Source of the DNA: Anaerolineae bacterium
GTDB taxonomy: Bacteria > Chloroflexota > Anaerolineae > 4572-78 > J111
DNA length: 64,000 bases
Reading direction: 5' to 3'
Assembly: GCA_022071955.1 (NCBI GenBank)
Contig: JAJVIM010000008.1
Location: 1 to 64,000 of the forward strand
The notes below the pieces were generated by a model. It was not told the origin of the DNA. It saw nothing but the letters and a program-made list of their open reading frames with translations, and made no database searches. Positions within the stretch are counted from its first letter, which is position 1, and each line of letters opens with the position of its first letter. Shown here one piece after another: positions 42,782 through 50,746 of the stretch. Position numbers and translations under genes: made by a program.

Positions 42782-43870
42782 TCAGCTTTTGCGATGTAAA
42801 AACAGGGTGGGCTTGCTGTCTAAAATGGGCCGGTCGCCGGACCACGGCGCGGTTGGCGCCATCGTCAACCCGGCCAAAATCAGCAGCACCCGGTCGTAAT
42901 TTACCCGCCAGCCCTGAAAATCTCGCCAGGCCTGCTCAAGGTCTGGTTTGAGCGGCACACTGGCCACACTCAATTGCTCAATGACCGCGTCAAATTCGGC
43001 TCTGGTTACGCTGATGGGGTCGGTGGGTTTGGGTTTGGGGTTGTACGGCAAACCAAAAAAATCGACAATGCTCCGCAGGGCCAGGTAGCCGGCCCGGATG
43101 CACAATTCGGCGTGGGGGTCGCGGGGCTTGTCGATGGTCGCCGCTGTCAGCGAGGCGGCATCCAGAATTGTGCCGGCAGCCACCACCCAGCTTTGCCCCA
43201 CGTGCGGCGACCGAAAAAAGACCAGCGCAATCAGCGAGGTGTGGGTTTGTTCCAGATCAACAAACCATTTTTCCCACTTCATCCACTCTTCGGTTAAAAA
43301 TTGCAGCCCCTTGATCCGGTGCATGCGAATGATCATTTCCGCCGCCGAGGGCGGATCACCGGCCCGCACTTCCAGCATGCTCACGGCGGCTTCGCGTTCG
43401 GTAAAGGCGGTATACATGGTTGGCAGGTAAGAAATCAACAGCGCCACCATTATCAACCCCAACGTGGCCTCGGAGTAGGCAATAACCAGTTGAGCCAGAT
43501 TGGCAACCGGGGCAAAACCCAGCGTTAGCAGCGACGAACCGCTCAAAAAAAAGGCGCTGTACAGCGGCGTTACGCCCACAGCCCAAAAAATTCCGGTGTA
43601 GCCCACCGTGATTAAAGTGAGCCAGACCACCGGCAAAAACAGCAGCGCCAGCGGTGAGAAAAAGGCCATCACCCGATCTCGCTCGGCGTAGGTGCGCGCC
43701 CAGCGCAGCCGGAGCTGAAACAACCTGAATATCGCCTGAAAAACCACCCGGGTCAGAAATGTGTTCTCGCTGCGGGGCAACACAAAAGTTCTCACGGCCG
43801 AAATAAGCGTACCGGCCACAATTGCCGCCCCAAAAGCAAAGGCGGCCATGCGCAATAAAATATCTGTCAT
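42782..43870 (-). CDS. Two-pore-segment ion-channel-like membrane protein
   Basis: The 362-aa protein has hydrophobic segments at about 8-30, 72-100 and 128-155. Between the last two lies LYSAFFLSGSSLLTLGFAPV, which resembles a potassium-channel pore helix and filter (TLGFA against the classical TVGYG). The C-terminal half (about 165-362) is soluble and helical with no recognised domain. A relation to the two-TM ion channel superfamily is a reasonable inference; ion selectivity is not. It starts just upstream of the GGCT-PNPOx gene on the same strand (23-base gap). Confidence 0.62.
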   Translation of the reverse strand: MTDILLRMAAFAFGAAIVAGTLISAVRTFVLPRSENTFLTRVVFQAIFRLFQLRLRWARTYAERDRVMAFFSPLALLFLPVVWLTLITVGYTGIFWAVGVTPLYSAFFLSGSSLLTLGFAPVANLAQLVIAYSEATLGLIMVALLISYLPTMYTAFTEREAAVSMLEVRAGDPPSAAEMIIRMHRIKGLQFLTEEWMKWEKWFVDLEQTHTSLIALVFFRSPHVGQSWVVAAGTILDAASLTAATIDKPRDPHAELCIRAGYLALRSIVDFFGLPYNPKPKPTDPISVTRAEFDAVIEQLSVASVPLKPDLEQAWRDFQGWRVNYDRVLLILAGLTMAPTAPWSGDRPILDSKPTLFLHRKS

Positions 43871-44020
43871 AGTTATCTGATGAGAATAAGGTGATGTTGG
43901 CAGGATGATTTTAGGATAGCTTAATTTAGACCGATTGCAAATTAAAAACCTGTTACTTTTGTTCCATTGAATCGTGTTAAAATAACTGTTACAGTTGGAA
44001 TAAAATTACGGAGGCTGGTG

Positions 44021-45022
44021 ATGGCAAAAAATATCTTTAAAGTAGGCACTTTCAACCTATTCAACCTGGCCCTGCCAGAAGAGCGGTACTACAACCGCCG
44101 TTATCGCAAAGATGAGTATGACCGCAAAGTCAAATGGATTGCCGGCCAACTTGCCCGGATGGACGCCGATATTGTTGGCTTTCAAGAGGTGTTTCACCTG
44201 CCGGCGCTGCAAAAGACACTGGCTATGAGCGGCCAGTACAACGGCGCGAGCATCCGTATGGGCGAACGCAACGGCGAAGGCCCGGCTGTGGCGCTCGTTT
44301 CTCGTTTTGAAGCGCTGGACTACGACGTTTTTGTCGATTTCCCGGAAAAAGCTATTTTGGAATTTAATGGCACTCAGGTGCCGATCACCCAGTTTTCCCG
44401 GCCGGTGCTGCGAGCCAAACTGCTGCTGGCCCAGGATACCATTGTCAACGTGTTTGTGGTGCATTTCAAATCCAAACGGCCCAAGCTGCCCGATGACGTT
44501 GACCCCCACGATCCCCGGGAAAGCGCCAAAGGCGAGGCTCGCTCGCTGATGATCCGCGCCGCCGAAACCACGGCGCTGCGCCACATTTTGATGGACACCC
44601 TGGAAAATACCAACTATCCGGTGATTATGATGGGGGATTTTAACGATGACGGCAGCGCCGTAACCAGCCGTATTTTGTGCGGCGCGGAACCGTGGCGCAA
44701 ACTGCCCACCGAAGCCAAAAAGCGGTTGTGGGATGTGCACATGTACAACGTTAAAGATATTCAGGCCCGGCAAAGTTACCGCGATGTCTACTACACCCAT
44801 CTGCACAACGGCCACTACGACAGCCTGGACCACATTTTGGTGAGCCAGGAGTTTGTGCGCCAAAACCCGCAGCGATTGGGCTTTGTTGAGTACGTAAAAA
44901 CGTACAACGACCATCTTATTGATGAAACCCTGAGCGATGACCGCGTGCCGTTTTGGGAAAGCGACCACGGCCAGGTGGTGGCCTCAATTCATCTGGAGCG
45001 TGGCATTCCCGGCCAGTGGTAA
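44021..45022 (+). CDS. Endonuclease/exonuclease/phosphatase (EEP) family protein
   Basis: The 333-aa cytoplasmic protein has the EEP metal-dependent phosphoesterase motifs in order: KVGTFNLFNLALPEE (N10), VGFQEVFHLPAL (E45), VVHFKSKRPKLP, IMMGDFNDDGSAV and the C-terminal pair DSLDHILVS and WESDHGQVVA. Substrates in this superfamily range from DNA to phospholipids and cannot be assigned here. GGAGG lies 6-8 bases before ATG 44021. A strong terminator follows at 45030-45062. Confidence 0.87.
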   Translation: MAKNIFKVGTFNLFNLALPEERYYNRRYRKDEYDRKVKWIAGQLARMDADIVGFQEVFHLPALQKTLAMSGQYNGASIRMGERNGEGPAVALVSRFEALDYDVFVDFPEKAILEFNGTQVPITQFSRPVLRAKLLLAQDTIVNVFVVHFKSKRPKLPDDVDPHDPRESAKGEARSLMIRAAETTALRHILMDTLENTNYPVIMMGDFNDDGSAVTSRILCGAEPWRKLPTEAKKRLWDVHMYNVKDIQARQSYRDVYYTHLHNGHYDSLDHILVSQEFVRQNPQRLGFVEYVKTYNDHLIDETLSDDRVPFWESDHGQVVASIHLERGIPGQW

Positions 45023-45029
45023 CCGCATC

Positions 45030-45062
45030 AAAAAAGCCGAACCCGCGGGTTCGGCTTTTTTA
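45030..45062 (+). terminator. Intrinsic terminator after the EEP gene
   Basis: AAAAAAGCCGAACCC pairs with GGGTTCGGCTTTTTT around a 2-3 base loop, ending in six T residues, 8 bases after the stop codon. Confidence 0.92.
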
Positions 45063-45229
45063 TCCGGGGTAAACCCCGGTTGTTTTTGGACGGTATGGGG
45101 CTGCTGCCAGCAGTCCAGCATCGACTGCGTGGAAATTTGGCAACTGGCCCCACCCGATTGACAAGAGTCAGTATACCACCGCCACTCGTTTTAACTTGAC
45201 TATAACAAAACGTGTACGGGGCAGCCAGC

Positions 45230-47032
45230 CTACGTCTGCCCTACGCCGTAACCCTCGGCCAAAAGCTGCCCGGAGCTTTTGTTACGCCGGTTTAAATCGC
45301 TCAGTTTGGCTTCTGTGGCCAGCACCACAATTTCGTCGCCGGCCTTGAGCCGGGCATCGCCACGCGGCGGAATCTCGACCTGGCCGTTGCGGGCGTGCAG
45401 CAGCACCGTTAGCCCCTCTTCTTCGTTCAGTTCGATAATGGGCACATCCAGCAGGCTGGATAAGCGCACGTGCAGCCGCACCACCACCTGTGGCACCTGG
45501 GCAATATCTACCCGGCGCACGTTCATCTGGTTGAGCGCCGCCGATACAAAATCCGGGCTGGCCAGCGCGGAGGTGCTGTACGCCGCATTCAGCCCAAACG
45601 TGTGGCGCAACTGTTCGCTCAGTTCGTCATCAAAAATGCGCATCACTACCCGCACCTGCGGATTAATCTTGCGGGCGCGCAGAGCAATTTGCAGGTTCAT
45701 CATATCGTCATCGGTGCAGGTGACAATGGCCGTGGCCTGCGTCGCGCCGGCCTCCAGCAGCAACGACCCCCAGCGCAGGTCGCCATATTTCAGGCTGATG
45801 CCCAGTTCTTGCAGGCGCGGGGCCAGCCGGTTTGGCTCATAATCCATCGCCACCACCTCAAAACCCAGATCGTGCAGGTTGGTTACCACCCGGTAACCGG
45901 TGTGGCCCAGCCCGCAAACCAAAATTGGCCCGCGCTGTTGCGGCCCGGTGGCGTGCCGCTTTTTGTATTCAATTAAATTCAGCATTTGTTCAACGGTGGT
46001 AAAAATAAACAGGTTGTCGCCGGCGGCCAGCCGCGTGTTTGGCGGCGGCTCTACCGTGAGCGCCGCGCCGCGGTTGTGGCAGACCACCGTCACGTCCTGC
46101 TCATCGGCCACCTGGCCCACGCTGCGCCCCAGCAGCGGCGAGGTGGGATCGATGGGCACCTGGGCCAGTACGTAGCTTTTCTGATCGCCCAGTTCAAACG
46201 TTTCTATGATTTTGCCGCCCACCGCCGCGTAGGTAAAGCTGAGCGCCGCCACCGCCGAGCGGCTGATAATGGCGTTTACCTCAAAATTGGCCAGCAGGTC
46301 TTCAACCAGTTCATCCTCAAACAGGCGCAGCACAATCCGGGCGCGCCTGTTGAGCCGGCGCACCCGCACCATCGTTTCCAGATTAACCCAATCCTGGTTG
46401 GTGCAGATAATAATCACGCTGGCCCGCTCGATGCCGGCTTTGTGCAGCACGTCCACATTTTGCACGTCGCCCAAAATCACCGGCAGCCCCTGCCCCAGCA
46501 GCGTATCAACCAGCACCGACGGCGTATCGTTAATGCCGACGACCGTCTGCTGGTAATCCACCGCCAGCGAGCGGGCCACGCGGTAGCCAATCCGCCCCAG
46601 CCCGCAAACCACAATGTGGTTGGTGATGGTTGATTCTACCAGCGCGGCCTGCCACTCCTGGCCGCGTTCGCCGCGCAGAAAAAATACGCGGATTACGCCG
46701 ATGACTTTTAGCCCAAAAAATGAAAAAAGCGGCAGTCCAATCAGCGGCACCAGCACCGGGAAAATATCCAGCCGGGCATCCACCGGCATATCGGCAAAGG
46801 TAAGCTGAAAAAAAGTCATGTTGATCACGGCAAAAAAGGCTTTGAGCGGGCTGAGGGTAACGCCTTCCCAATTTTTTACGGCCACCCAATACAGGTACGA
46901 GGTTAAAACCAGCGCGGCCAGCAAAATAAGGGTCACCCGCCAGGGGAACAGGTGACCAAATACGCGCAGATCGCGCCCAAAGTTTTGCAGCCAGCGGGGT
47001 TGCCGCCGTTTCAGCCAGTTGCGGAGTTTCAT
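45230..47032 (-). CDS. Membrane protein with two RCK (TrkA-N/TrkA-C) modules
   Basis: The 600-aa protein has two membrane segments near the N-terminus (about 28-50 and 90-115). Two nucleotide-binding RCK modules follow: NHIVVCGLGRIGYRVARSL at about 135-153 with its TrkA-C part, and GPILVCGLGHTGYRVVTNL at about 370-388 with a second TrkA-C part (RLKAGDEIVVLA). This is the tandem-RCK layout of K+ channels and transport gates such as MthK/Kch relatives, but no canonical TVGYG filter is visible. It is likely a NAD(H)-gated cation channel or channel subunit. It opens with ATG 47032. Confidence 0.8.
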   Translation of the reverse strand: MKLRNWLKRRQPRWLQNFGRDLRVFGHLFPWRVTLILLAALVLTSYLYWVAVKNWEGVTLSPLKAFFAVINMTFFQLTFADMPVDARLDIFPVLVPLIGLPLFSFFGLKVIGVIRVFFLRGERGQEWQAALVESTITNHIVVCGLGRIGYRVARSLAVDYQQTVVGINDTPSVLVDTLLGQGLPVILGDVQNVDVLHKAGIERASVIIICTNQDWVNLETMVRVRRLNRRARIVLRLFEDELVEDLLANFEVNAIISRSAVAALSFTYAAVGGKIIETFELGDQKSYVLAQVPIDPTSPLLGRSVGQVADEQDVTVVCHNRGAALTVEPPPNTRLAAGDNLFIFTTVEQMLNLIEYKKRHATGPQQRGPILVCGLGHTGYRVVTNLHDLGFEVVAMDYEPNRLAPRLQELGISLKYGDLRWGSLLLEAGATQATAIVTCTDDDMMNLQIALRARKINPQVRVVMRIFDDELSEQLRHTFGLNAAYSTSALASPDFVSAALNQMNVRRVDIAQVPQVVVRLHVRLSSLLDVPIIELNEEEGLTVLLHARNGQVEIPPRGDARLKAGDEIVVLATEAKLSDLNRRNKSSGQLLAEGYGVGQT

Positions 47033-47160
47033 TAAAGTGTACCAGCCTTTTTGGTTTCCCTACCTGCCTGATGCATGGTAACGCAAAAACAGCCGCCCGG
47101 CAACCGCGTGTTTGGAGTTTGTCCCCGGCCAAACCGGCCGGCCCGCCGGGAGAAAGAAAT

Positions 47161-47175
47161 TATAACTGAGTTATA
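47161..47175. repeat. Isolated copy of the palindromic 15-bp box
   Basis: TATAACTGAGTTATA is identical to the third box of the array at 37729-37809. Here it stands alone, 129 bases upstream of the RCK gene start and 257 bases upstream of ridA. Confidence 0.7.
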
Positions 47176-47289
47176 ATACGAGTAGATCACGCTTGTAACG
47201 TGACCGCACCGGGGGTGAGAATATTGTGCAGGTCGCTTCGCTCAGGGCCTGCCCCGCGTGTAGTTGGCGGGGTGACACAATTGGGCACA

Positions 47290-47319
47290 CCCTAATTCCT
47301 GACCCCTGAATCCTATTTC
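47290..47319 (-). repeat. Dispersed AGGGGTCAGGA repeat, copy 2
   Basis: Its reverse complement GAAATAGGATTCAGGGGTCA and following bases match 19894-19924 with a few differences. Both copies lie in gene-free spacers. Confidence 0.65.
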
Positions 47320-47371
47320 CAAAGGAGTTCGACAGAACCGGGGGGGCGACACCAAGAAAGAAAATGGTTAT

Positions 47372-47411
47372 TGGGGGGAGCTACCCCCCAAGCCCCCCGG
47401 CCTGCGGCGCT
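47372..47411 (-). repeat. Dispersed G-rich repeat, copy 2
   Basis: The reverse complement matches 21-60 almost perfectly (AGCGCCGCAGGCCGGGGGG and onward). It ends 20 bases before the ridA start codon and directly precedes the ribosome binding site AAAGGAG. Confidence 0.75.
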
Positions 47412-47431
47412 ATTTTCAAAGGAGATTACCC

Positions 47432-47839
47432 ATGAACCAAACCAACCGCCAACACTATTTTTCCGGTACGCCGTGGGAGCCGATTGCCGGCTATTCGCGG
47501 GCGGTGCGGGTGGGCAACACCATCCACGTGAGCGGCACCACCGCCACCGCCGCCGATGGCAGCATTGTTTGCCCCGGCGATGCCTACGGCCAAACCGTGC
47601 AAACCCTGCGCAACATTCAGGCGGCGCTGCATGGCCTGGGCGTGCGCCTGGCCGATGTGGTGCGCACCCGCATGTATGTGACCAATATTGAGGAGTGGGA
47701 AGCGGTGGCCCGCGCTCACGGCGAGTTTTTTGGCGATATTCGCCCGGCCACCACGATGGTTGAGGTGCGCCGGTTGATCTCGCCGGAGATGCTGGTGGAG
47801 ATTGAGGCCGAAGCGCTGGTGAGCGGGGACGGCGTGTAG
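47432..47839 (+). CDS. RidA family (YjgF/UK114) enamine/imine deaminase
   Basis: The 135-aa protein shows the RidA fold pattern: [40 protein letters not shown] and [20 protein letters not shown], followed by [12 protein letters not shown], where the arginine-containing RPATT element helps form the imine-binding site. Members hydrolyse reactive 2-aminoacrylate-type imines and form trimers; subfamily differences make the exact substrate uncertain. GGAG lies 7-8 bases before the ATG. It is monocistronic and converges with the SDR gene (3-base gap between stops). Confidence 0.88.
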   Translation: MNQTNRQHYFSGTPWEPIAGYSRAVRVGNTIHVSGTTATAADGSIVCPGDAYGQTVQTLRNIQAALHGLGVRLADVVRTRMYVTNIEEWEAVARAHGEFFGDIRPATTMVEVRRLISPEMLVEIEAEALVSGDGV

Positions 47840-47842
47840 CCG

Positions 47843-48571
47843 TTACCAGCGGTTGGTAACCCGCGCCAAAAATCTTTGGGCGTTGATCCGTCCGGAGCTG
47901 TCCGAGGCCAGGTAGAGCGCCAGCCCGGCAATTTCGGCCGGTTCCAGCGCAGTTACGTTTTGGGCCGGTGTTTCGTTGTGGGGGCGTTGGGCCAGCATTT
48001 CGGTGTTGACCGGGCCGGGGCAGATTACATTGACCTGCACGCCAAACTGGCGCACTTCGCCGGCCAGCGCCTCGGTAAAGGCGATCACGCCGGCTTTGCT
48101 GGCGCTGTAAACGGCGTTACCCGGCGAGCCGCGCACGCCCGAGCCGGACGAAATGTTGATGATTTTGCCCTGCCGGCGCTCGATCATATGGCGGCAAACC
48201 GCCTGCGAGCAGAGAAAGACGCTGGTTAAATTGGTGGTCATCGTCCGGTTCCAATCGTCCAGCGACATCTCCAGCACCGGCTGCGAGCGGGCCATTCCGG
48301 CATTGTTCACCAAAATGTCGATGGTTCCAAACTCGGCCAGGGTGGCGTTGACCATACCGGCCACACCGGCGGGGTCCGTCACATCAGCGGCAATCACCAG
48401 CGCCCGACGGCCGGCGGCGGTGATTTGGGCGGCCACCTGTTCCAGTTGCGGCCGGGTGCGGGCCACCAGCGCCACGTTGGCCCCGGCTTCGGCGTAAGCC
48501 AGGGCGATGGCTTTGCCAATGCCGCGCCCGGCTCCGGTAACAATCGCGGTTTTATTTTGGAGGGTGAGCAT
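47843..48571 (-). CDS. Short-chain dehydrogenase/reductase (FabG-like)
   Basis: The 242-aa SDR has the cofactor loop TGAGRGIGKAIALAYAEAGA (about 12-31), the structural NNAG, the catalytic serine in IINISSGSGV and the YxxxK pair in YSASKAGVIAF, followed by CPGPVNTEM. It resembles 3-oxoacyl-ACP reductases and sugar/alcohol dehydrogenases, with NADP(H) preference likely from the ARTRPQ segment. It starts 5 bases after the ABC permease stop, so it belongs to the peptide transporter operon and may act on the imported compound. Confidence 0.87.
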   Translation of the reverse strand: MLTLQNKTAIVTGAGRGIGKAIALAYAEAGANVALVARTRPQLEQVAAQITAAGRRALVIAADVTDPAGVAGMVNATLAEFGTIDILVNNAGMARSQPVLEMSLDDWNRTMTTNLTSVFLCSQAVCRHMIERRQGKIINISSGSGVRGSPGNAVYSASKAGVIAFTEALAGEVRQFGVQVNVICPGPVNTEMLAQRPHNETPAQNVTALEPAEIAGLALYLASDSSGRINAQRFLARVTNRW

Positions 48572-48576
48572 CGGTT

Positions 48577-49647
48577 TTACTCGTTTTTAATCCAGGGGTC
48601 CAGCGCGTCGCGCAGGCCATCGCCAATCAGATAGATGGCCAGCGTGGTCAAAAAGATAAAGATGCCGGGGGTGACTACCAGCCACGGCGCTTTGGTAAAA
48701 CTGCCCAGCGAGCCGCTCATCATATTGCCCCAACTGGCGTTGGGCGGGCCAATGCCTACGCCCAAAAAGCTCAGGCCGGCCTCGGCAATGATGGCGCTGG
48801 CGACATCAAAAATGGCCACCACAATGATAATCGACGAGACGTTGGGCAGCATGTGGCGGAACATCAGCCGCCAGATTGATGCGCCCATCGCCCGGCTGGC
48901 CAGAATATATTCGCGCTCACGGATGGAGAAAAGCTGGCCGCGCAGCAGGCGCGAGACGCCCATCCAGCCGAACATGCCAATCAGGATAGCCAGCCCCTCC
49001 GGGGTGCGAAAGATTGGGTACGTGCCGGCCAGAATAATCAGCAGAAACAGCAGGGGAATGCTGCTGAGGGTCATAATGACAGCGTTGATCACGTCATCGA
49101 TCCAGGTGGCGGCGTAGTAGCCGCTGATCAACCCCAACACCACGCCCAGCGTAATCGACACGAAAGCCACGTAAAAGCCAATCCGCAGCGAAATCCGGCC
49201 GCCGTACAGCCCGCGGGCGAGCACGTCGCGGCCGGCGTCATCGGTGCCCAACCAGTGGCACTCGCCCGGGCCGGCGGCAAAACAGGTGCGCAGCCCGGCC
49301 GTGGAGTCGGAAAAGATGGCCGGCCACAAGCTCCACTGGCAGCCTTTGCTGCTGTTGCAGGTGCGGGTAAACTCCTGAAATTTGGGCCAGGATTCGGCGG
49401 CCCAGGTGGGTGGCTCGTTGCGCAGGCGCAGGTTGGTGGTGATGGGGTCAAAGCCCAGCATGTTGGCCGTAATCCACGGCGCGGAAATGGTAATCACAAC
49501 CATAAACAGGCCCAGCGCCATCGCCGCCAGCGTGATTTTGTCGCGCAAAAGTTTGCGCCGCACCGCGCCCCAATAGGTGACTTCTTTAACGTCTTGCAGC
49601 CCGGTTTTGGTTTTCTGTTGTGGTAGCGTTAGCGAGTGTTCGGCCAT
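48577..49647 (-). CDS. Peptide/nickel-type ABC transporter permease (DppC/OppC family)
   Basis: The 356-aa inner-membrane protein has an N-terminal cytoplasmic tail and about six membrane segments. It has the OppC features: the DUF-type N-terminal segment (ALGLFMVVITISAPWITANM), a long extracytoplasmic loop with GECHWLGTDDAGRDVLARGL and the EAA loop REREYILASRAMGASIWRLM that contacts the ATPase. The gene follows its partner permease by 2 bases. No ATPase gene is in the cluster. Confidence 0.92.
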   Translation of the reverse strand: MAEHSLTLPQQKTKTGLQDVKEVTYWGAVRRKLLRDKITLAAMALGLFMVVITISAPWITANMLGFDPITTNLRLRNEPPTWAAESWPKFQEFTRTCNSSKGCQWSLWPAIFSDSTAGLRTCFAAGPGECHWLGTDDAGRDVLARGLYGGRISLRIGFYVAFVSITLGVVLGLISGYYAATWIDDVINAVIMTLSSIPLLFLLIILAGTYPIFRTPEGLAILIGMFGWMGVSRLLRGQLFSIREREYILASRAMGASIWRLMFRHMLPNVSSIIIVVAIFDVASAIIAEAGLSFLGVGIGPPNASWGNMMSGSLGSFTKAPWLVVTPGIFIFLTTLAIYLIGDGLRDALDPWIKNE

Positions 49648-49649
49648 AG

Positions 49650-50687
49650 TTATTTGGTAATGTCGTATCTCACCCGGGGGTCAACAATGCTGTACAGAAT
49701 ATCAACCATCAGCACGCCCAAAATCCCCAAAAACGAGCCAATAACAAACAGGGCCATCATCACCGGAAAATCGCGGGCGTTGACGGCGGTAATGAACAGC
49801 CGGCCCATACCCGGCCAGGAAAAGACGGTTTCAAACAGCACCGAGCCGGACAGCGCCAGCAAAAAGATGCCGCTGAGGCCGGTGACAAAAGGCATAATGG
49901 CGTTGCGCAGCACGTGCCGCCAGACCACCGCTTTTTCGGTGAGGCCCTTGGCCCGGGCCGTGCGCACGTAATCCTGGTTGAGCACTTCCAGCATTTCAAA
50001 GCGCAAAATGCGCGAAAAACCAATCCAACCGCCAATTGCGCCGACCGTCGCCGGTAAAATCAGGTGATGCAGCCGGTCCAATAGCGAGCCATCGCCCACG
50101 GTGTACATGCCGCTCAGCGGCACCAGCCCCAGATAGCCGCCCAAAATAATCAGCAGCAGCAGGCCCAGCCACCAGTGCGGCACGGTGTTGACCAGCACCG
50201 TCGACACCCGAATAATGTGATCCGGGAGCCTGCCCCGGCGGATTGCAGCATATACGCCCAGCGGTACCCCGCCCACTACGCTCAAAATCAGGCTGGCCAG
50301 CGCCAGGGTAAAGGTGGCCGGGATGCGCTCGGTAATCACGTCGATGGCCGGCTGGCCTTTAAAATAGAACGACCGGCCAAAATCCAGGCGCAGCACGCCT
50401 TTCCCGCAGCGATCCGGTTCTGCCAGGCAGCGGCCGCTGCGCCAGGTTTCGTTTTTGGGCAGCCAGTCCTCGCCAGTGAGCCAGGTGAGATACTGCACCG
50501 GAATAGAGCGATTCAGCCCGTAAGCCAGTTTGAGCCGGTCAACATCGGCGGTGGTCGATTTGGGGTCATCGTCCAGAAACTGAATGGGGCCGCCGGGCGC
50601 CGCCTGGTAAATTGTAAAGGCGATGAGCGTGGAAATCCAGATCAGAAAGAACGATTGGATTCCGCGCCGGATAATGTATCGGGTCAT
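49650..50687 (-). CDS. Peptide/nickel-type ABC transporter permease (DppB/OppB family)
   Basis: The 345-aa protein starts with the DppB signature MTRYIIRRGIQSFFLIWIST and has six membrane segments. The EAA loop VLNQDYVRTARAKGLTEKAV, required for coupling to the ATPase, is intact. An insertion in the first periplasmic loop (about 60-100) contains two cysteines, a variation of the family. It lies between the binding protein and the partner permease, with a 60-base gap to the former that contains a hairpin (50700-50736). Confidence 0.92.
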   Translation of the reverse strand: MTRYIIRRGIQSFFLIWISTLIAFTIYQAAPGGPIQFLDDDPKSTTADVDRLKLAYGLNRSIPVQYLTWLTGEDWLPKNETWRSGRCLAEPDRCGKGVLRLDFGRSFYFKGQPAIDVITERIPATFTLALASLILSVVGGVPLGVYAAIRRGRLPDHIIRVSTVLVNTVPHWWLGLLLLIILGGYLGLVPLSGMYTVGDGSLLDRLHHLILPATVGAIGGWIGFSRILRFEMLEVLNQDYVRTARAKGLTEKAVVWRHVLRNAIMPFVTGLSGIFLLALSGSVLFETVFSWPGMGRLFITAVNARDFPVMMALFVIGSFLGILGVLMVDILYSIVDPRVRYDITK

Positions 50688-50699
50688 TATGTGTTTACC

Positions 50700-50736
50700 G
50701 CGAGCGTGACCGGCACAACGCGCCGGCCACGCTCGC
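50700..50736. repeat. GC-rich inverted repeat between binding-protein and permease genes
   Basis: GCGAGCGTGACCGGC (50700-50714) pairs with GCCGGCCACGCTCGC (50722-50736) with one mismatch. There is no T tract on either strand. It could act as an mRNA-stabilising stem that lets the binding-protein part of the operon transcript outlast the permease part, as known for other ABC operons. Confidence 0.65.
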
Positions 50737-50746
50737 TACGCTTCAA

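Larger units (their letters stand above)
47033..47431. other. Repeat-rich spacer between the RCK and RidA genes
   Basis: It contains one palindromic box TATAACTGAGTTATA (47161-47175, identical to a box at 37773), copy 2 of the AGGGGTCAGGA repeat inverted at 47290-47319, and copy 2 of the G-rich repeat inverted at 47372-47411. A GCTTCGCTC-type hairpin near 47230 is also present. It reads like a site of repeat accumulation; no gene or clear promoter is evident. Confidence 0.65.
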
